Positions 22,794 to 35,241 of a stretch of 64,000 bases of DNA are shown piece after piece (within the stretch, counting starts at the first letter, position 1; every line of letters starts with the position of its first letter). A model generated the notes under the pieces. It was not told where the DNA came from. It was given only the letters and a program-made list of their open reading frames with translations, and searched no databases. Origin of the DNA: Xylogone sp. PMI_703 (lineage: Eukaryota > Ascomycota > Leotiomycetes); the NCBI GenBank assembly GCA_021399445.1, contig JAJTUQ010000001.1, forward strand, positions 2,356,001 to 2,420,000, given 5' to 3'. The translations under genes were made by a program, and so were the position numbers.

Positions 22794-24469
22794 GGTGCAT
22801 AGGGGTTAAGGGAAACACCTGTAACGAGGATAATTGTTCAAAGAGAAGGTACTTTTACTTTTAAAGCGGAGAAGCTTGGTTTCTCCTCCGCCATGGAGCT
22901 GCTAGTTACTAGAGCATAACTGGAAACGTCACGGCTGACTAGAGCTTCCATGACCCGAGGTAAGATTCGGGCAGCGTTTCTAATATTTTCATTGGTCCAA
23001 CGAAGAAGCCAACCCGGACAATGCTTGCAGCATTCCGAAGGCTTCGGTATGGAAGTGCGGAAGTTGTGGGGAAACGGAGTCCGTGGCGGAGACTTCGCAC
23101 ATAATGCCAAATGTAGACATTTCAACAAGGCTACTTGACAAATAGGATTAAATTTCACACCAATACTGCGATTTTAACATCGTAAAACTTACGCTTACCT
23201 TACGGCGGATCAGGAACAGCTAGGTAAAAATGAACAACTTTGTCCACAATTGAAAGATGGAGATGTTCTCTAGGCTAACCTATACGAGTACTTGCTCATT
23301 GTAACCTTACTTACACTAGGCTCCCTTTAACTTGGGTCTTTACGTTATTTTGTAGCACCGTTGACAAAAGTGATGCTTGCCGGTCCTCTGATTTGTTATG
23401 TTTTAATGCAGTGCAACCTGTCATGGTAATAACAACGAAAAGTTAGCTTCTAGTGCAATATTACTTAAATACACTTATTTACGTACTTATTTGCGACCGA
23501 TTTTACTTCGGTTTAAGACAACTTAGAGATCTAGAGGCTCTTTTGTCTGCTTCTGTTGGTGATTAATATCGATAGTAGCTTCATATATTTCGTCCCCAGT
23601 TATACCAACTTGCTCTATAGCGTTATTAGAATCTCTCATCAATAAAGTTTCCAATAAAAGCCTTCCCGGAAAAGGCATCTAGAATCCGTTGTCGGCATAT
23701 AGTGCCGCTACCTTCGTATAATGCGAGGTTTTACCATATGATGCATTCATGTCGGCCCGAAAGTTAATGAATGGCAGCCCAAATCGTGTTACACACAAAG
23801 AAGCTCGTCGACTTGCTAAATCCTTAGGTAAGATAAACTTCAGCTGATGGCTCCTTTTCGAATATGAACACCCATTATTACCTGAGGTGGTGTAAGCAGA
23901 AGATAGCCTTGCAGGATGCCTAGTCTACACAAGTTGAGGAATGCACGTATAAACTTATTGCGCCACATACTTTCACCCATGATCGTAGCCAATTCAAATG
24001 TGTCTCTTTATCAGGAGTGGGACTAGAAAGTTGCGCTTGAGTCGTTGCAACTGTTATTTACAAGGCTGGCATACCCTAAATAAAACTCGAAAACTTTAAA
24101 GATTTCAAGATGTATACCTACCATCCGAATCACTAGCAATAAAGCTATAGAGTGAAATATGTGTGGGGTTATATCGGAATACCTCAGAATTGTTGTATAC
24201 ATACAAGCTACCAGCATAATACTTCGCGAATAGTTACACTGTGGTCTTCGTTTGAAAGATTTCATCAGTAATATCGCGGTTCAGATAATAAGGTTCCACC
24301 AAGTACAGTATTTTTAACATCTATTATACCGTAGCAAGATCTCAATCTATTTCCTTGAATACAACATGGTTGGAAAGTGTAGCTGCAAGGTGAGCATTGT
24401 GTAATCTAGTCATGGCACATTCTTTCTCTTCAGTCGTTCTAGTCATATACATGGATCTCTATATAAACG
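22794..24469. other. Intergenic with a CGG palindrome upstream of the ligase
   Basis: About 1.7 kb. A minus frame at 22838-23158 has no recognisable domain. The only notable element is the palindrome at 23035-23047, listed separately. Confidence 0.45.
23035..23047. promoter_or_regulatory. Palindrome CCGAAGGCTTCGG, possible Zn2Cys6 factor site
   Basis: The 13-mer is a perfect inverted repeat around one central base and reads CCG-N7-CGG, the geometry bound by Gal4-type zinc clusters. It lies 242 bp before the ligase ATG. Assignment to any particular regulator is guesswork. Confidence 0.35.
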
Positions 24470-26244
24470 CTAATAGGTCTTCCTCCGCACATCCGGCGAA
24501 TCTACTATTACCCACTCAGATTCATCACAATCAATTTGATCATACGTAGGTAGCACCTCTGTCGTTCTTTCTTCCTCAGGTATGTCATCCTTACCCTTGC
24601 CTGGCTCTGGATATTTCTTTATATTGTTGATGGCTCTGATCACGTCCTCTCCTAGGGTAGGAGGCAACCTGCCATTACCGGTTAGGGTTCCTAATCCGGC
24701 AATATGGAATAGCTCTTCGAGCCACTTCATAGTCTCTCCAGTCTCCCATTCAACATCATGAAACTTCTTTCTTCTTCGTTTCGACTCTTCTATCCTCTCT
24801 CTTTCCCATCGCTCCATTTCGCTTAGCGGAGGGAGCGATTTCGTATTCCTCCCTGAAAAGAGCCTTGCAAGTGCAATTCCCTGGTACTCAAAGCTCCGGA
24901 ATGTCAGCACTCGTGGTAGTCCCACAATGGCGAGAGTGGGAAAATCTTGAAAGAAAGTGTGCCAATATCCCTTAACGGCTTTGTTGAGGTTATAATCCCA
25001 CAACGGCCGGCCATTATTTTGAGCATTCCAAAATGGGAAAGAAGCTAAATAACCTGTGCAGTAGATTACTTTATCAACATCGTCGAGGTAAGTATCATCG
25101 TCAAATATAATCCGTCCATCGGGCTGGAACTCCCTAATCACTGGCTTCCATGCTATTCCTGGCGGAGGCTCATCACCGTCCCATCTCGATTTAGATCTCC
25201 TAGATTGGTATACTGGAAGATGTGCTGTTGAGACTAACTCGGCAGTAACATCATGCCCTGATGCAGAGTTTCCGATTACAACAACTTTTTTTGCACTGTA
25301 TTGAACCGGGGAACGATAGTATTTTGAATGCACCACGCGTCCAGGAAATTTCTCAGTATATTCCTTCAGACCTTTCACTTGGGGCACCTATAGCATCATA
25401 ACAGTTAGCCATACTCAAGAAAGGAGAGTGAACATTTGATTTCAGCCTACAAATGGAACTGAGTAATGGCCATTTGCTAAAACAACAGCATCGAAGACCT
25501 CTTCCCTCCAGATATCAGCATGTCGGACATGATCATATTTTCGCAGTGTAAGCTTCCATCTGTTATCATCTGCAGGAGATAGCGAAGGAACTTTGCTGAT
25601 ATCTTCGACAGTGGTATTGAGTACAAGTAGTTCATCGAGTCCATGCGAAGAGAAATAGTTCTCGATATATTGCCGTGGAATGTGGTGAGGCACGAAGGGC
25701 CCATAAGGAAATCGGGTATCCGAAAAGCACATAGCTATGTCCGGGACATTTGTACTAGATCTAATGTCAATATGTGTAGCTATGCTACCTCGGGATATGG
25801 TTATCTTACGTGAGAGACTCGTAAATAGGAGTTTTTGAAAAGCGCTCCTGTGTATTTGGAGGTAAGACTTTTGGTAGATTATCTGGAATCTTCAATGGTT
25901 GATCAGTCACTAGTGGCAGACCGCCAGGATGTATGGCAAGCTCCGGCTTTGGATCCGGATCGTATATCCTATATAAATTTAATTAAATGGTTTTGTTATT
26001 AAGTATTTATAAATTTGAGCTCGTACCATGTTCCTCCTGGGGTTTCTCTTCTTTCAAACACTTGAATACGTTCGAAGTAGTTCTCGGCTTTGAACGCAGC
26101 AGCTGTTACCGCTCCTTCGCACGATTTGTGTTAGACGGTTATTCTGCAAGAAGGGACTAATAATGAGATTCTGTATTTACCGGCAGCTCCCGCGCCAATG
26201 ATAGCAACTGACTTGATCTTTCGCTGCGCTTCATCTAGAGGCAT
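24470..26244 (-). CDS. Flavin-containing monooxygenase
   Basis: Exons 26244-26181, 26114-26027, 25968-25810, 25760-25451 and 25387-24470 give 512 aa. The FAD motif is G17-A-G-A-A-G22, followed by RRETPGGTW. The FMO fingerprint F-x-G-x3-H-x3-Y lies near residues 221-231 (KFPGRVVHSKYY), and the NADPH loop GNSASG at 246-251. The tail is charged and lacks a membrane anchor. The family oxygenates soft N or S nucleophiles or performs Baeyer-Villiger-type reactions. The gene diverges from the TauD-type dioxygenase at 26710 across a 465-bp shared promoter, so the two are probably co-regulated. Confidence 0.9.
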
Positions 26245-26709
26245 CTTGATGTTAACTTAGCTTACTGAAGCCAAGCCATATCGGAATATAATATAATGAC
26301 TACAATAACTCTCTGAAATAGCTTCCGATAATGTAAAGCGACAAAGGATATGTGCTTATTCAGGGATACTACGGTACGTGATATTCGCCATATTGACGTC
26401 TCATGTCACCATCTAAACAGCGATCACGTGCTACTCCAAATTCATTCCTAGCCATACTGAATAATCATTATTCAGATGAGAGTGATAGTTGATGGCTAGC
26501 TTCGATCATGAGTTTTTACCGGTAAAGAATAGATTACAAGATAGAGTCATTAGCTCTCTGCCCCCGCTTAGGAGAAAGCGTATATAAGGACACAAGTATC
26601 AAGTACGCACATAACGTAAATTAAAACCACTATCTTAACCCACCCCGCTAGATTTGCACTTAGCTGTAATATACTACTTCCTACATAATAATTCATATTG
26701 AAGTTCGAA
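26245..26709. promoter_or_regulatory. Bidirectional FMO/TauD promoter with 19-bp palindrome
   Basis: The gap lies between divergent ATGs. Positions 26457-26475 read CTGAATAATCATTATTCAG, a perfect 9+1+9 inverted repeat. A CACGTG E-box lies at 26425-26430. Both are candidate regulator sites, and no binding protein can be named. Confidence 0.45.
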
Positions 26710-28092
26710 ATGGCGCTGGTACAGAGACAGCCAGATATCTCATATCACCCAGACTTCGAGAAATTCCAATTACGTACCCAACGGCTTAGTATTCAACGGC
26801 CGTCAAACTCGGGTCTTCCGCAAGGCTTCCCCGCACAATTAACTGGACCTCTAGTTTGGGAGGGAAAAGATTTCACGGATGATAGGCAATGGACTTTGAG
26901 CTTGACAGAGTCCCAGCTTGATGAGATTCACAGCGCACTTGAGCATTTCAAAGGTACCGTTGTAAACAAACTCGCTATAATATTTGAAATTGATGAAAGT
27001 TCATAGGTTTCAATAAATCAATCAGCTATGTTAATCAAGACACTTTTCCTTTACCAAATCTCTCCCCAATCCTTCGCCAGCAAGCAAAGGTTATACATGA
27101 TGGTAGAGGTTTCTTTGTTTTGAGAGGCCTTCAAGTAGACAAATATTCCATTGAAGAGAATACCATAGTTTATGCGGGTATATCTTCGTATATTGGAAGT
27201 GTACGAGGCCGCCAAGACAACAAAATCATAGATGGAATCAGACGGTCTACTATGCTTAATCATATAAAAGATCTCAGTCAGACCTCAGTCGCAAACAAAA
27301 TCGGGGCTCCTGCATATACGACCGACAAGCAGGTCTTCCATACCGATCAAGGTGACATTGTGTCTTTGTTTTGCCTTAGCACAGCAGCACAAGGTGGCGA
27401 GAGCAAACTCGCAAGTAGCTGGAGGGTGTACAATGAACTTGCGGCAACGAGGCCTGACTTGATCAAGACTCTGGCGGAAGATTGGGTATTTGATGGGTAA
27501 TAGCGCATCTTCTCTAATCCACAATAGAGTTCTGTGGCTGACTTCTAGGGTCAAGATATGGTAATCCTGCGAAGCCATATAGTGTCCGACCACTCCTATA
27601 CCATACACCAGCCCACGGTAATGCCCCAGAGCGCGTAATTATTCAGTATGCGCGCCGCGGGTTTACGGGATTTCTTCATCTCCCGAGAAGTACGGATATT
27701 CCACCCATCACTGAAGCCCAAGCAGAAGCTCTAGATGCCCTTCACTTTACCGCCGACCGATATAGTCTCACGCTTGATTTTCAAAAGGGTGATATTCAGT
27801 ATATCAACAACCTAAGTATATTTCATGCTCGAGACGGCTTTGTAGACAAACCGGGACAAGAGTAAGTCTCCTTTTGTCAGCTTAAATGTGGCTTGTTGTA
27901 GAAGATTTAATGGCTGATTGCGCGATGTTCAGGAGACACCTTCTCAGACTATGGCTAAGAGACCCGGAGCTCTCATGGAAGACTCCAGGACCACTGCAAC
28001 CGCGCTGGGATGAATTGTACGATGGTGTGACGAATGATGAACAAGTTTTCCCGCTTCAGCCACAAATTCGTGGCGGCGCTGGGAAGTCATGA
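26710..28092 (+). CDS. TauD/TfdA-family Fe(II)/2-oxoglutarate dioxygenase
   Basis: Exons 26710-26953, 27007-27496, 27556-27861 and 27933-28092 give 399 aa. Metal ligands are H193-x-D195 in VFHTDQGD and H335 in IFHARDGF. RHLLRLWLRD supplies the late 2-oxoglutarate Arg region. The third exon must use the acceptor TCAAG at 27551-27555. The nearer CTAG would put the frame into a TAA, while the chosen one restores the family pattern FDGYGNP. Fungal members act as catabolic hydroxylases or as pathway oxygenases. The start at 26710 is the first ATG, and the upstream in-frame codons lack one. Divergent from the FMO. Confidence 0.88.
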
Positions 28093-28630
28093 GCTTCCGC
28101 CGGGGACAATTGCTAAGTAAATATAGCGCGAAATAAAGCCTCTATTCTCCTGTATGTAACGAATATTGCATGAATGAGTTCTGTAGTCCAGAGAAATAAG
28201 CAAGGCTCCGTGGCATTTCAAAGTAAATAGCCCGTCGTGATTGGCAATGATAAGAGAATGCAACGCATGGCGAAATACACCCTGCGATATCACATCATGA
28301 CATGCAACTCAACTGCACTCTCAAAGCGGGCACTAACATCGACCCCGAATGACCCGATATGGAAGGTCGTAAATTGTGTAGTCTTGTCCGTACTTCCAAG
28401 AGGTAGCAAGGCCATTTTCTAATGGGTTGATAGGCGTAGAGGTTACCAAGCCAGGTTATTGTGCAATATTAGCCATGTATTTCACGGTGATCCACGTAGC
28501 ACTGGCTATGGCCGGCGATAACGACTCGGGGACAAGATCTCTTCCCCGGCACGATACATAAAGAATACGATGCCCTACTACCATAAAATGGAGAGAGAAG
28601 AAGAGGAAACCTTGCGTCTTTGACATCATT
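28093..28630. other. Intergenic, permease promoter
   Basis: No gene visible. It ends in the promoter of the permease at 28631. Confidence 0.4.
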
Positions 28631-30744
28631 ATGGCTAAGAGGATATCTATCGACCCGCAGGTGGCTCCCGTAAGCCCTCCTGGTTATGGAGACGTCAAAG
28701 TTACTGGATCACTTGAATTCGTCCAGGAGTTCGGAGGCAATGAATCCAAACCATCTTACCAGGAAGCATCCGGGGCTCCGGTCGAGACTGTGTCTCCTCT
28801 CGGACTACAAGTGACGTGGTTTACTACTATCTTTCTGAATATTGGCCAGATGATAGGAACTGGTGTTTTTTCAACTCGTAAGTGATATTGAAAAGCATCC
28901 AGTGCATAAATAACTAATAACATTCTCTAGCTGCCACGATCCTCAAGGGAGTTGGCTCGGTCGGGCTCAGTTTAATATTTTGGTTCATAGGAATCATTAT
29001 CGCTGGGTCGCAGTTGGCGGTTTATACGGAGTTAGCAAGCTATTTCCCAAATAGATCCGGGGCTGAAGTTGTGTATCTTGAGCAAGCATATCCTCGACCT
29101 AAATACCTGCTTCCAACGGCATTTGCTGTCCAGTCTGTATTGCTCTCTTTCAGCAGTAGTAATTGCATAGGTACGAACACGCCTGTCTAGAGCTATGATG
29201 GTCAGAAAATTTACGTTACAATAGTGATGGCCCAATATCTTTATGCAACAGGAGGATACACTCCAACAGCCTGGGAACTGAAAGGGCTAGCCGTAGCATG
29301 CATGACATTTGTTATTTCCTGTTAGTATTAAATCCATTATCTAATGATAGATAATAACACTTTGACAGTGGTCATATTCAACACAAAGCTGTCTCTCAGG
29401 GTGTCTAATACAGTGGGTATTATCAAAATAATTACCTTGATATTGTAAGACGTCTTAAGGAATTTTCATCATTGATGCTGATTATTATTTATAGCATCAG
29501 TATAACTGGATTAGTTGTGCTTGGTGGACACACAAGGGTGAAAGAGCCTCATGCGAATTTTCATGACGCTTTCTCCGGGACAACAGGAAATGGCTATGGT
29601 CTTTCTAACGCATTGGTTAAAATTAACTTCGCCTATGCTGGATATACGAATGCATTTAACGTTGTGAACGAACTCAAGGTATGAGCCATAAACAGGTTAA
29701 AAGGGGTCAATCGAAACTAATACAAGAACAGAATCCTATCCGAACACTAAAGAAAACTGCCCCGTTATCCCTCCTCATCGTTTCCATTTTGTATATGCTT
29801 TGTAACATCGCATACTTTGCTGCTGGTAAGTTCGTCCTAAAATCATTATAAGAGAGAAATACCAACCAGACACAGTTCCTAAAGCTTCTTTGGTAAAATC
29901 AAATCAACTAGCGGCATCGCTCTTCTTCTCCGCCGTCTTCGGTTCAGCAAAAGCTTCCAGGGGACTCAATTTTCTTATCGCCATCAGTGCCTTTGGGAAC
30001 ATCACGTCAGTCATAATTGGATCTTCTCGGGTTATACGGGAATGCGGCCGTCAAGGTGTTTTACCATATCCAAAAGTCTGGGCTTCCACTCGCCCATTCG
30101 GCACTCCTCTCGCGCCGTACATCTTGAAATGGAGCTTAACAACACTTATGATTCTAGCACCTCCTGCTGGTGATGCGTTTAACTTTATTGTGGATTTACA
30201 ATCATATCCCGGAAACGTCTTTTTATTTATCATGACTTCCGGACTTTTCATCATCCGTTACAGGCGGAGTAAGCTTGGAATTCCTCGAGCAGAATTCCGT
30301 GCTTGGAATGTTGCCATCATATTTTCACTGGCTGTGAATATTTTCATCCTTGTAATGCCCTGGTATCCACCCCCTGGCGGTGCCACTGGTGGTGATGTGA
30401 GCTTTTGGTACGCAACATATTGTGTGGTGGGACTTGGAATGTAAGTTTTGAACAAATTATCGGTGGGCCGAGAAGCTGACATACACAGCCTCGCAATTTG
30501 CGGTATCTATTACCTATTCTGGATTTATATCCTTCCTCATTTTGGCCAATACCGTATTCGCCAGGAACTCGTAGTGCTAGATGACGAGACTGCAAAGACA
30601 CATCGTCTAGTCAAGGTACCGCTTCCAGAACTGGAGGCTTGGGATTCCGAGCACGATGTTTTAGGAAACCGGGTTTCAAATCTCCCCCAATCTGGTAGCT
30701 CTTTAGACGAGAAGTCTGCGGATACCAAGGAGAAAGAAGTGTAA
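28631..30744 (+). CDS. Amino-acid permease, LAT family, Mup1-like
   Basis: Eight exons, 28631-28877, 28931-29170, 29225-29320, 29369-29444, 29495-29678, 29732-29825, 29876-30440 and 30489-30744, give 585 aa with about 12 membrane segments and hydrophilic ends. The first helix carries the family glycine motif IGQMIGTGVFSTP. The segment KINFAYAGYTNAFNVVNELKNPIRTLKK and the later SAFGNITSVIIGSSRVIRECGRQGVLP match high-affinity methionine-permease relatives. It should import an amino acid through the plasma membrane. The seven small introns all have GT-AG ends. A link to the neighbouring oxygenases is possible but unproven. Confidence 0.9.
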
Positions 30745-31267
30745 GAAATGTATCTAATGAATATGCTGGGGGCTCTATAGCTAGTACTATGCATAAATTT
30801 GTATATCGAGAGTGACTCTAGCTCATATCTCTTATGATACAGCGTAGCACCATTAATATTCTCTACTGAAGCACATTGAGCTTTGTCTTGGTGAAAAGAG
30901 TAGAAGCCGTATTGACACAAAGGACCCTGTAAAGGTTGCACGAATGGAACCCATGCCTGGTATAGACGCGTCATCAACCCTTATCCATCTCAAACTATCT
31001 CAAAATACTATTACATATTCTAATTTGTCTAATAATTTTCCCTTACGGCTTTTTAGGCTACTTGGAAGTTGAGACCTAATGTGGCTGGTCCGACTCCGAC
31101 TCCAATCCCGAACCTAACGCTCTGGCTGCTTCGCCCGTTCATAGATACTTCATCACGAGTTTAAGATAGGTACAATTGGGCTACTTATGTTATTCGAAAA
31201 ATCTTTAGTCTACATTCGGTATAATACTATCGGAAGACTGATTTCTTGTTCACAAAGAGCACTTAGT
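30745..31267. other. Convergent intergenic region, nothing recognised
   Basis: 3' ends of the permease and the HET gene face each other here. No ORF or repeat of note. Confidence 0.4.
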
Positions 31268-33781
31268 CTATATGATACGAATTGTAGCCTTCTTTGGGGG
31301 ATTCTTAGCGACTTCAATCCACGCCTTTGCCTCTAAAACCGTTCTAACAAGCTTGCGAGACTTGACGATATCTCCAAACTTTTCCCATTGATCCTTAGAT
31401 AGTTCTTTCCAATGTCTTGTATATACACGATGGATTGAGGATTCCACGACTGATAGCTCCCAAGGTCGGTTTAATGTAATAACCCCGATCCGTCGATATT
31501 CTTCACAATTAGTGCCCGTTGACTCCAGTAATAATAATGTTACGCTACCCTTCATGTCTTCTTGCTCATTTGTTATATCTTCGTCAGCAAGGCCTTCGGT
31601 ATGCACTATCACAAAGGCTCCGAATTTCTGGTTAGGGTGAGAGATATGTTGCTGTTCAAATTCAAAAGTGCCGTTTCCCCCTTGGTTCAAACGTTGAAGA
31701 ACAAATCCGCGGAGCGATTGATACGAACACATTTCTTTGTATGATGGGAGGTCTTTCGTTCTAACATGTTTAAAATTTTCCCAAGATGGCACCAAACTGC
31801 GCCAATATTCCGTATATAAATTCCCTAGGTCGAATAATGATCCCTTGATGCGGAGGTATCCTGACTTCAATTGACCATATGGGTCTTGACCAACAGGCTC
31901 TAGATGGACCTTGATCACCGTTGCTATGTTCTGAATTTGCAATTTATCATCAACAGCAAAATTAAACATCGTGACTCGTCCACCATTGATTCCTGCCCAG
32001 GACCACGATGGAGCTCTGTAAGCCGTCGGTTTTGTGAAATTCATATTAGTTGGCTCGTAAAGTCTGGATTTACCAGTTGTTAATCCTTGACGCCACCAGC
32101 ACAAGCTTTGGATGAGTTCACTCTCCCACATTCCAGCACAATAGCTGTCCTTAGTGATATCTGCAAAGGCTCTAGCAACTCCACCGAGAGCTGGCAAAAT
32201 GTCCGTATCCTTAGTGAAGTTTCTTCTGCTATAATCAAATACAATCTCAAACCATCGTGTGTATGGATTCAGTCCAAGAGATTCTTGAATATTGTACTGT
32301 ATATGTATAAATATCAGTTAATCTAGAGGCTAATTCATGTAAAAAGAAGAGCAGCTTACTCCTGTGCTAACAATGTGTTGGGGAAGCCAGCCAAAACGGG
32401 ACTTCCACCTCTCAAATTCGGCTACCTGTTTACACCACTTGAAATAGAAATCCTGGTAGATGACATTCATTTGGTTCTTCCGCTTCTTGTTATGAAAGAG
32501 ATCCTTGCTGTCAAACATATGATCCAATATCATAGTATGTCCACTTTCGGTGCGTCGGTGATTACTACACTCCCATACTATTTGGTCTTTGCGAAACGAC
32601 AATGTCCTTGGAGATAGAAGACCCTCTTGCAGCGTCCATCCCCGCGACTGTAGTTGATTTGTATACGAGGCGTCCGTAGCATTTCGGACACTTGGGCGTA
32701 ACCAGACGTGACATTCTGGTACTTTGCTCCAAGGCACCTTACACGGCGTACCTTTTATCAATGGCCGAGAAGCATATATTCCGGCCCGAGTAGATACTGA
32801 TTCAGCCGCAATAATGGTCACCGCTGCTCCTGAGTAAACGTCTCGCATACGGGCAGCCTCAGCTCGCCAGTCATCTGCAGAGTCTTGAAATATGCACAAG
32901 GCATCAATCCAGAGGTATTCCAAGCCCAGATTTCTAGTAATATTGATAGAGTCCCTGAGAGTTGCAGGGAAATCTTCCAATCTGACCCCATGCTTCAGAA
33001 TTTCGAAGGTCTCGCCTTTAAGAACAAACTCAGACTCCCCACCCCAACAATAGCTGAGTGCAGCCCATGAAACGGAATCCGGTATCCCGTTTACTCGAAG
33101 TTCCGGATCGCATGCGTTTTGCCTGCTTCCTACGTAGATGAGTCGAGTAGGTCGGCGAAATATTTTTGAAGGACCACATAATGGATGATTGTTCGTACAC
33201 TCAGAGAACCACTCAAGACTGGCTTGCTTGCAATGCTCAGAGTCGGAATGCAAAGATACAGGCATACCGATATAGCTAGACTCTTCATGAGGAAAAGTAC
33301 CTGAGTACTCTATATCAGATCTGAAAGAAAAGGTCTCTATGAATAGAACTGCGCACTAACCTCTTTCAGAGAAAATATCGAATGAACATAGTGTTCGAGG
33401 TGATTGGCCCACGGGTCTTTGGGAAATAATGATAATAGGAACCTCTCCTTTAGCAACGGTGAAGCTGCTCGTACCTATATACAGCTGGCTATTCCTAGGA
33501 TCAGTAGCTGCATATTCCAGGACTATCGACTTCTTAACATCTTCCGAGCAACAGTCCCAGGTTAAAAGGCACAATGGACAGCCGAGCCTTGATGATTTCT
33601 CCAGTTCAGCAAGACTCGTATGATAAGGGAAGAAATCTGGAACACCAGGCTTCCACTCCAAATCTGCGTCTAGAAAACCAGTTAATCTAGTCTTCACTTG
33701 TGTTGAAGGCTGCTCTTTCGCAATAGCAAGGAGCTTGCGAATATCTAGAGCTTGACAAGTACTACATAGGCTAGATGCCAT
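31268..33781 (-). CDS. HET-domain protein (heterokaryon incompatibility family)
   Basis: Exons 33781-33361, 33309-32360 and 32296-31268 give 799 aa. The HET domain begins near residue 225 with WAALSYCWGG and continues LEDFPATLRDSI, LGLEYLWIDALCIFQD, DDWRAEAARMRDVYSGA. The later GWTLQEGLLSPRTLSF follows as usual. The N-terminus has a cysteine-rich stretch (LCSTCQ, GCPLCLL) seen in many HET proteins. The family triggers programmed death after non-self recognition, but most genomic copies have no known partner. No NACHT, WD or ankyrin region is fused. The first splice acceptor (ATATAG at 33310) was picked because nearer ones break the frame. Confidence 0.9.
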
Positions 33782-34260
33782 TTTCAAACACTTAAAAGAC
33801 TATTCACTATAAATAATACGTGATAAGTCCGAGTTAAGCTATTGCGGATGAATTATAAAAATGAAGCATCAGTAATCGGGTCGCGTTTCAGGAACTGATA
33901 TTTGCGGCGCGTAGAACCACCCAATCAATCAAACAGAATCTACAAAGTTAGAGGCACAGCAGATATTAATAGAACTCGGCTTAACTGCCTAAGTCAATCT
34001 GGTACAGATTTTCAAAACCATAGTTTCAAATACCTAGGTTATAGTGGATAAGTGACTTCAGCTTCGAAGGACTAATAGTGTATGTCAAAATAACTACCTT
34101 CACTTGAGAAGTTTTCTTGGCCAGAAATATACCAGTATCACCTGTATTGGATAAATGTATTCTCTACTTCATAGACATAAAACACATCCAACCGATTCAA
34201 TTCAATCTGATATCAGCAAAAAATAAGAAGCATCCATTTATTAATATTATGCATTTGATC
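33782..34260. other. Intergenic, nothing recognised
   Basis: AT-rich gap between the HET gene promoter and the decayed gene at 34261. Confidence 0.4.
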
Positions 34261-34930
34261 AATTCATCTACGCCTAATCATAAAGTAATTTAGCCTGTTC
34301 TTCCCAGCCACTGTTGGTTTGAATTTCCTTAAGCTTGACTGGCGTTGCGTTCTGCTTGGAGCCGTATTATCATAAGATGCCTTTGTCAATCTGAGTGCAC
34401 CGTCTTTTGCCTTCAGCATGACCTGCTCTGCGCCAGCGGCATGGTTGAAAGAGTCCCCTTCCAAGCTTACCCTGTTTAAGACCACGTCTCCAGTGGCGGC
34501 ACCACCTAATGAGCTAGCAACGATAACGCTTTTCACATCACTATAATCGAATTTAGGGAGAGCTCGCCAGGATCATGTCCGCACTACCTCTTCGATAAAG
34601 ATCAAGATGATCACACAGTTTATTATGGCAATCGTGACCCATTCCATTTTCCCGATGCTACATGCACCAAAAACGATGGTAGGATATATTGTGGATGAAT
34701 CATTGGCCACTAAAAGCTGGGCACTTGCTATGGTGAGGAGACAGTCGTCAATGAGAGCTTGCAGCGACTCTTCGATGCCTCGAAGAGCATTGTCAGATGT
34801 TATAGTAGCAGTATTTTGTTGTTGATTTACCTTCTCAGTATTTTAAACTGTATTTAGACCTGTACGTGCACCCAATGTGGCATCGCAGACTCCCTCCGAC
34901 TTGGATTTTTGTACGGCCCTTTATTCATCG
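34261..34930 (-). pseudogene. Decayed gene for an uncharacterised fungal membrane protein (C-terminal part)
   Basis: One continuous minus frame reads through two nonsense codons: TAA at 34845-34843 (would be CAA, Gln) and TGA at 34575-34573 (would be CGA, Arg). A further TAA lies near 34923. Before the TGA is a GIEESLQALIDDCLLTIASAQ helix, then a membrane span VTIAIINCVIILIFIEEVVRT. After it comes WRALPKFDYSDVKSVIVASS, a C-terminal pattern I know from uncharacterised multi-pass fungal proteins. The stops are explained by C-to-T changes, one of them at CpA as in RIP. The 5' part is not recognisable. An alternative is an intact gene with introns over the stops, but no fitting splice pair is apparent. 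Confidence 0.6.
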
Positions 34931-35241
34931 AGAGATTATCCTTAAAGATTGTGATGCAAAAGTCCTGGCTAGAAGAGTGCGATAGTATATATAGCTCCAA
35001 TGGTTGTATACACCAACTACGTAGCTTAGTCAGAGAATATATGGTAATTAGTTTATAAGTACTTGTTACGTTTAGTGGTCATACCCACGTGGTAGCCCAG
35101 ATAGCGGAATCTTTAGTAACATTGCTATAGCCATGGAAGGCAAAGTATGAGGAGCTAACGCTGCCGCTATAACTTATCCTCTCTATAACAGCCAAAAATG
35201 AGTCTGCTTTTCATAAATGATAAAACAATTTTTACTAAATG
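34931..35241. other. Spacer with a CACGTG-containing 16-mer
   Basis: Holds ATACCCACGTGGTAGC at 35081-35096, identical to 40535-40550. See the separate motif entries. It lies 3' of the O-methyltransferase and 5' of the decayed gene. Confidence 0.5.
35081..35096. promoter_or_regulatory. 16-bp E-box motif, copy 1
   Basis: ATACCCACGTGGTAGC contains a CACGTG core with flanks that give CACGTGGG on the minus strand. The same 16-mer recurs upstream of the metallophosphatase. Confidence 0.35.

Noticed and set aside
22838..23158. 106-codon minus-strand ORF upstream of the ligase
   Set aside because: No recognisable domain. It overlaps the CGG palindrome and probable promoter DNA.
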